The notes beneath the pieces were generated by a model. The model searched no databases. It worked only from the letters and a program-made list of their open reading frames with translations, and was not told the DNA's origin. 10,067 nt of DNA from JAABSQ01 sp964573705 (lineage in GTDB: Bacteria; Desulfobacterota; Desulfobacteria; Desulfobacterales; Desulfococcaceae): the NCBI GenBank assembly GCA_964573705.1, contig CAZNLT010000201.1, positions 1 through 10,067 of the forward strand, in the 5' to 3' direction. Every line of letters starts with the position of its first letter. Within the stretch, counting starts at the first letter, position 1. This document shows positions 6,427-10,067 of this stretch, in pieces. Made by a program: the position numbers and the translations under genes.

Positions 6427-7473
6427 TTAAACCCGCTGCCGAATCACATGAAAGGAAATGGAGGAGCCGGTGACCCGGCTGCGGCCGGTGTGGAGAAACA
6501 CGGCCGCCCAGAGAATTTGAAGAAAAAGAATTATTTCCGGCCGCCAGAGATACCCCAGCCCGGTCCCGATCGCCGGCCGAAGAAATATCGGGTCGGAAAA
6601 GAAAAAGAGGAGGATCAGGCCGTAGAGGATGGAGATCCCCCCCATGATCTGATAGGCGGAAATCTTTCCGCCCCCCCGGTAGTCGGCCCGAAAAAACTCC
6701 GAGGCGGTTCGCCAGGCCTGGGTCACCGCCAGGGTGGTTAAAAAGGCGGTGAAATAGAATCCCTTCAGAAAAAGATAGACCCCGAGGACCCCCCACCCGC
6801 AGTAGATCACCGCGGTCACCGCCTGAATCGGAATCACCCGCTCCCCTTCCAGGCCGTCGGCATAGCTGATCTTCTTGGTCGCGCCGAGAAACACGAAACT
6901 GCGCTTTTCAAAAAGCTTTCGAATACGGAAATGGCACCGGCACAGGGGTTTTCCGTAACAGCACCCGAAGCTGATGCAGGCCAATCGTCCGGTCCCTTCC
7001 CCAAATGCATAGCCGAGCGCCAAAGCGGCCAAAAAAGGCATCACCGGAATCACTGCCGACGGGGCCATGACGGCATTGAGCCCGGTCACCAGCCAGGGCG
7101 CGACCAGGATCCCCACAAATGAAGCCCCGCCCACGGTAAAGGTATACCGCTTCTTTTCCACCACCCGGGCCACCAGGCTGGCGGCCGGAATGCATACGGC
7201 CAACAGTGCGGCAACCGCAACGACAATACCGGCCAGGGGCAGGGACAAGGACCCCATCAGCAGAATAAACACCGCCACTCCGAGCACATAGGCGTTGGCG
7301 GTGAACACTCCGTAATAGGTAACGTTTTGCCCGATCCACCCGCCGTTTCCGTCCTTGGCTTTGGGCAGGGCCGCCAGGATCTGCCATTTTTCCTGAGGCA
7401 GGGTGCGAAATCCCCAGCTCAACACCAGGGCGAAAACCGCCGAAAGCCCCAGGACAAAACATTCATCATTCAT
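6427..7473 (-). CDS. Lgt-like (prolipoprotein diacylglyceryl transferase family) polytopic membrane protein, divergent
   Basis: The start at 7473 gives 348 residues and has AAGGAG 9 nt upstream; an ATG at 7491 (354 residues) has no ribosome site. Eight or nine hydrophobic segments are visible. GEGTGRLACISFGCCYGKP (about 158-176) aligns with the Lgt signature GRxGNFxNGELxGR, keeping G-R; IPIQAV aligns with the Lgt P-x-Q segment; RTASEFFRADYRG (255-267) aligns with the Lgt R-x3-EFFR segment. Lgt moves diacylglycerol from phosphatidylglycerol to a lipoprotein cysteine. Here the HGG motif reads GGASFVGIL, with Val120 for the His, and the NGEL Glu is Cys171, so ordinary Lgt activity is doubtful. 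A Cys cluster (166, 171, 172, 178, 180) sits in this loop. The gene overlaps the upstream PSD-like gene by 8 nt and is last in its operon, which suggests a lipid-linked role. Confidence 0.72.
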   Translation of the reverse strand: MNDECFVLGLSAVFALVLSWGFRTLPQEKWQILAALPKAKDGNGGWIGQNVTYYGVFTANAYVLGVAVFILLMGSLSLPLAGIVVAVAALLAVCIPAASLVARVVEKKRYTFTVGGASFVGILVAPWLVTGLNAVMAPSAVIPVMPFLAALALGYAFGEGTGRLACISFGCCYGKPLCRCHFRIRKLFEKRSFVFLGATKKISYADGLEGERVIPIQAVTAVIYCGWGVLGVYLFLKGFYFTAFLTTLAVTQAWRTASEFFRADYRGGGKISAYQIMGGISILYGLILLFFFSDPIFLRPAIGTGLGYLWRPEIILFLQILWAAVFLHTGRSRVTGSSISFHVIRQRV

Positions 7474-8506
7474 CGCTGCTCTCTCCTTCATGGTTGTGTA
7501 TTTTTCGTCCGATCCCCGACCGCAGGACCACCTCGGTCTCCACCAGAGGCCGGCCGAAACCCTCGGAGAACCGGGTCCGCACGCCGGGATGAAACATATT
7601 CATGACAATATCGAAAGAAAACCGGACTCGATTTCTTTGAAAAATGAGAACATCGGTGGAACTGCCGGGCCGGTAGAGACTCTTGGGCTGACCCCTTTTC
7701 ACAAACATGCCCGGCGCCACCGGTTTCGGATCATCATATTCGTGTTCACTGTAGCACTGGACGATATCCCCGATCATCAATGCCGCCACCTCGATCATGG
7801 CCACCGGCCCGATTCCGGAACCGCCTTCCACATCGGTGTCGATCACCGTCACCACCCGCCGGTTTTTGGAATAGGGGGTGGCCAGGGTCATCACCGCGCC
7901 GGGATTGCAGGGATAATAGGCGCCGGGAATATCGTAAATATCGACCACCTCACCCGAGACCGGCGAATGGTTGTAATGATACTTGTCCGGGGTGAGCCGA
8001 AAGATAGCGAAATCGCCGTCGGCAAAGGCTTTCAGCCATCGGGTTTTGTCTCTCCCCAGCAGGGCCTGAAAGCTGAAAAATTTTTCTTTGAGGAAAATCC
8101 GGGAGGTTTTGGAAAAAGACCCGACCAGCATTTTGGCGTCCGCCGGAGAGACCACCACGGCCGGGTCTTCGTCCATGGGCCGGCAGGCCCGGTACCGGAT
8201 CTTTCGCTCAAACAGCTTGCGAGGGGTATTCAGGGTTTCCGGCGAATCGAGGCATTCGGACAGGTCGATGCCGAGCTTTCGCGAAAAATGCCCGGCGCCC
8301 GAGAGTCTGGCCCCCAGCAGGGTGTCATAGGTCAAAAACCCCAGCAGGCTCGACATTCGGGCCGAGGTCAGGGCCCGAAAGAGGTGCGATCCCCGTTCCC
8401 GGGTATCCGAATAGAGGGCGTTCACCAGGCGATCGCTGAAAAGATGCTCGGTTTGAATGCGGGCGGTTTCCCGCTGAATATACTGATGGGGCGGCAATGG
8501 GTTCAT
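7466..8506 (-). CDS. Phosphatidylserine decarboxylase-like protein (pyruvoyl-enzyme family) with altered processing site
   Basis: The protein has 346 residues, close to the long PSD form. The N-terminus (QYIQRETARIQTEHL, 8-22) resembles the N-terminal part of clostridial-type PSD. RKLFERKIRYRACRP (96-110) matches the FFTRKL-x-RP region. SPADAK (120-125) carries the catalytic Asp123, and LTPDKYHYNHSPVSG (171-185) carries His177 and His180, with Tyr in place of the usual Arg in YHR. VAMIEVAALMIGDIVQ (235-250) matches the VGAxxVGxI segment. The self-cleavage site that makes the pyruvoyl group from Ser is normally GGST or LGST; here it is PGSST (280-284), preceded by an extra stretch of about 10 residues. 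PSD converts phosphatidylserine to PE at the inner membrane; no PS synthase gene is nearby and the substrate could differ. The gene starts in a 4-nt ATGA overlap with the gene upstream and overlaps the next by 8 nt. Confidence 0.8.
   Translation of the reverse strand: MNPLPPHQYIQRETARIQTEHLFSDRLVNALYSDTRERGSHLFRALTSARMSSLLGFLTYDTLLGARLSGAGHFSRKLGIDLSECLDSPETLNTPRKLFERKIRYRACRPMDEDPAVVVSPADAKMLVGSFSKTSRIFLKEKFFSFQALLGRDKTRWLKAFADGDFAIFRLTPDKYHYNHSPVSGEVVDIYDIPGAYYPCNPGAVMTLATPYSKNRRVVTVIDTDVEGGSGIGPVAMIEVAALMIGDIVQCYSEHEYDDPKPVAPGMFVKRGQPKSLYRPGSSTDVLIFQRNRVRFSFDIVMNMFHPGVRTRFSEGFGRPLVETEVVLRSGIGRKIHNHEGESSDE
7483..7488 (-). promoter_or_regulatory. Ribosome binding site that decides the Lgt-like start
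   Basis: On the minus strand the sequence is AAGGAGAGAGCAGCGATG: AAGGAG with a 9-nt spacer to the ATG at 7473. The site is inside the last codons of the PSD-like gene, as expected for coupled translation. The upstream ATG at 7491 has only GAAAAATACACAACC before it. Confidence 0.7.
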
Positions 8507-10067
8507 TCAAACTCGCTTTGCTCTGCTTTTCGAATGTCATGGTGAATGGACAACAGGGTGAGATGAATCAGACGGACCAGGTCCGCTTCATCCATCCGCT
8601 CCTCGGCCGCCCGGGACCGGACCCGGTCCAAAAAAGACCCGGCGCTTGCCCGCCCTAAGATATGGGCCAGGGAGTCCCGAAAAATATCCCGTCCGAGAAT
8701 GGCATAGGCATCCATATTCTTAAAATCGGTTTCCAGAAGGTCCAGGGCCGCCTGCATCTGGCGTTTGCGAAGAGTGGACCGGTAAAACCGTTCCGATGCC
8801 AGGCCGAATTCCTCCCCGCCCAGTTTCATGGGATGGGCCGACCCGGCGCTCTCCAGGATTCCCGCGGTGAGGCGGCCGGCGGCGGAACATCCTTTGGGGT
8901 CTTCGATTCGTTGGGTGAGGTCCCGAAGGGTTTCCTCGGCCCCCATCATCTCGATCAAATCCGGACCGTCTTCCCGAATCACGCTCAGAAGCGCCCGCCG
9001 ATACTCGTCATTGTAAACCCGAATATAGCCGGGATAGCGTCGGCTCAACCGGTTACGGCGGGTGCGGGTCACGATTCGATGCATAAACCGGTTTCGAGTG
9101 TGTTTATGGACATAAAAGGTGGGAATCCCGATGGCGGCGCCGAAAAAGACCTGCCGGCGTTCGCTCTCCAGGGTGGGGTCATCGGGAATATCCCCATGCG
9201 TGATCTGTCCTTCGAGAATGTATTTATAGGCCAGTGCGGTCATCAGGGTCTGGAAACCGGCGGCCGCTCCCATATCGGTCATGATGTTTTCGAACTGGCT
9301 GTAATAGCGCCCCTCAAACCCGGAAAACCCCATAGCGGCAAACTCCCGAAGGCGATACAGCAGATAGACCGGCATGGCCGCATCAAACACCCCGAATTCG
9401 GAGAGGTCCTGTTTCAGGCGGGTCTGGTTTTCGAGGGCGCCGTCGAGAGCCGGGCTTCGGTCGGTGCTTTTGACCGCCACGAAATAATCGAGCAGCCGGA
9501 AATCATGGACGAAATCCCCTTTGAGACCGAATCCCCGGCTGACCCATTGATCCAGGACCTTGGGGCCGAAAGGGGTGACCGGACGGCCGAAGACCTTGAG
9601 CTTGGCCTTCTTTTTCCACCGCCGCCAGATCATCCGCAAATGGGTGAAATCGAGTTCATGGGGTAGAAACCCCAGGGCTTTTTCCGGATGGAAGTCCCAG
9701 AAATCGAGGCGATAGGGAGCGGCGCTGTAAGTGCCCACAAACAGCGGGAGAAAATGCTCGATGATCTTGATGGCCAGGTCCCCCATGTATTTTTCTTCCC
9801 GACATCCGAATCCGGACCCGGGATCGGCCATCAAGCCGCTGAGTTTTCGGCTGCCCAGACTGATATGGGTGCCGTTGTTGGCCAGGCTCAGGTTGGACAG
9901 GCAGGGCATCACCACCAGGTTTCGGGTGATGATCCCGGCCTCCCGCAACTGAGATACGGCATGGAGCTGACTTCGGGACAGCACCTGATGACAGAGCCCC
10001 ATATAGCGGTGTTTGTCTTCCCCTCTGTCCCATCCGCAGAGGCAGGGGCTCATGAAGAGTTCCCGGT
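8503..10067 (-). CDS. Unrecognised large protein, first visible gene of the PSD/Lgt-like operon (partial at window edge)
   Basis: I do not recognise this protein. The frame stays open to the window edge (RELF before the first Met at 10053) and that ATG has no clear ribosome site, so the true start is probably outside; at least 520 residues are visible. It has no signal peptide or clear membrane helix in view. Numbering from the Met at 10053, notable segments are a Cys-containing N-terminal part (C4, C6, C21, C51, C84), SLANNGTHISLGSRKL (56-71), FLPLFVGTYSAAPYRLDFWDF (101-121), GFLPHELDF (128-136) and a very basic stretch with HKHTRNRFMHRIVTRTRRNR (316-335). The C-terminal half (about 345-516) is helical and charged. 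Its dense conserved-looking motifs suggest an enzyme rather than a structural protein. It overlaps the PSD-like gene by 4 nt (ATGA), so the two are very likely co-translated and work together. Its end at 8503 is firm. Confidence 0.8.
   Translation of the reverse strand, partial: RELFMSPCLCGWDRGEDKHRYMGLCHQVLSRSQLHAVSQLREAGIITRNLVVMPCLSNLSLANNGTHISLGSRKLSGLMADPGSGFGCREEKYMGDLAIKIIEHFLPLFVGTYSAAPYRLDFWDFHPEKALGFLPHELDFTHLRMIWRRWKKKAKLKVFGRPVTPFGPKVLDQWVSRGFGLKGDFVHDFRLLDYFVAVKSTDRSPALDGALENQTRLKQDLSEFGVFDAAMPVYLLYRLREFAAMGFSGFEGRYYSQFENIMTDMGAAAGFQTLMTALAYKYILEGQITHGDIPDDPTLESERRQVFFGAAIGIPTFYVHKHTRNRFMHRIVTRTRRNRLSRRYPGYIRVYNDEYRRALLSVIREDGPDLIEMMGAEETLRDLTQRIEDPKGCSAAGRLTAGILESAGSAHPMKLGGEEFGLASERFYRSTLRKRQMQAALDLLETDFKNMDAYAILGRDIFRDSLAHILGRASAGSFLDRVRSRAAEERMDEADLVRLIHLTLLSIHHDIRKAEQSEFE

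Noticed and set aside
7474..7491. Upstream ATG at 7491 for the Lgt-like protein
   Set aside because: No ribosome site precedes it, while AAGGAG sits at the right distance from the ATG at 7473.
7403..8545. Plus-strand open frames opposite the PSD-like gene (380 codons) and opposite the unknown gene at 8662-9666 (334 codons)
   Set aside because: Shadow frames of coding sequence on the other strand; the minus-strand readings have family motifs and operon overlaps that these lack.
1..10067. CRISPR array, tRNA, rRNA, integrase or prophage genes
   Set aside because: No regularly spaced repeats, no cloverleaf sequence, and no phage or recombinase proteins were seen on either strand.

Overview
The window is a high-GC, gene-dense chromosomal segment. 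Its style (a soluble multi-REC hybrid kinase beginning with VNDD, a radical SAM protein with a SPASM-like cysteine tail, DUF2062, a PaaI-type thioesterase, an Lgt paralogue) suggests a Desulfobacterota (delta-proteobacterial) relative. That assignment is inference; no rRNA, tRNA or other marker gene is present.

Layout. (1) Positions 1-2236, + strand: the C-terminal end of a GT-B glycosyltransferase, then a radical SAM enzyme 15 nt later, then a DUF2062 membrane protein whose ATG overlaps the radical SAM stop (TAATG). This looks like one operon entering from the left. (2) Positions 2233-5511, - strand: a 1092-residue hybrid histidine kinase, REC-REC-PAS-GAF-PAS-HisKA-HATPase-REC, with no membrane segment. 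It converges on DUF2062, and both genes end in the same CTAG palindrome. (3) Positions 5512-5966: a 455-nt divergent intergenic region, the only real non-coding stretch. It holds a candidate promoter on each strand, a TATGCGAA-N11-TTCGCATA operator-like inverted repeat, a short tandem repeat and a long 27-bp-arm inverted repeat in the kinase leader. (4) Positions 5967-6386, + strand: a PaaI-family hotdog thioesterase with its own promoter and a strong terminator. (5) Positions 6427-10067, - strand: an overlapping three-gene operon read right to left: a large protein I do not recognise (cut by the window edge), a phosphatidylserine-decarboxylase-like protein, and a polytopic Lgt-like protein.

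The most interesting part is the last operon. The decarboxylase-like protein keeps the catalytic Asp and His motifs but has a changed self-cleavage site (PGSST instead of GGST). The Lgt-like protein keeps the GR and R..EFFR signatures but has Val in place of the HGG histidine and a Cys-rich GCCYG in place of the NGELxG region. Tight overlaps (4 nt and 8 nt) tie both to the unknown protein. Together they look like a membrane-lipid or lipid-transfer system that is not standard PE synthesis or lipoprotein maturation. Function is inferred only. The kinase is also atypical: its first REC lacks one acidic-pocket residue and the conserved lysine, and the acidic residue after the phospho-accepting His is Ser.
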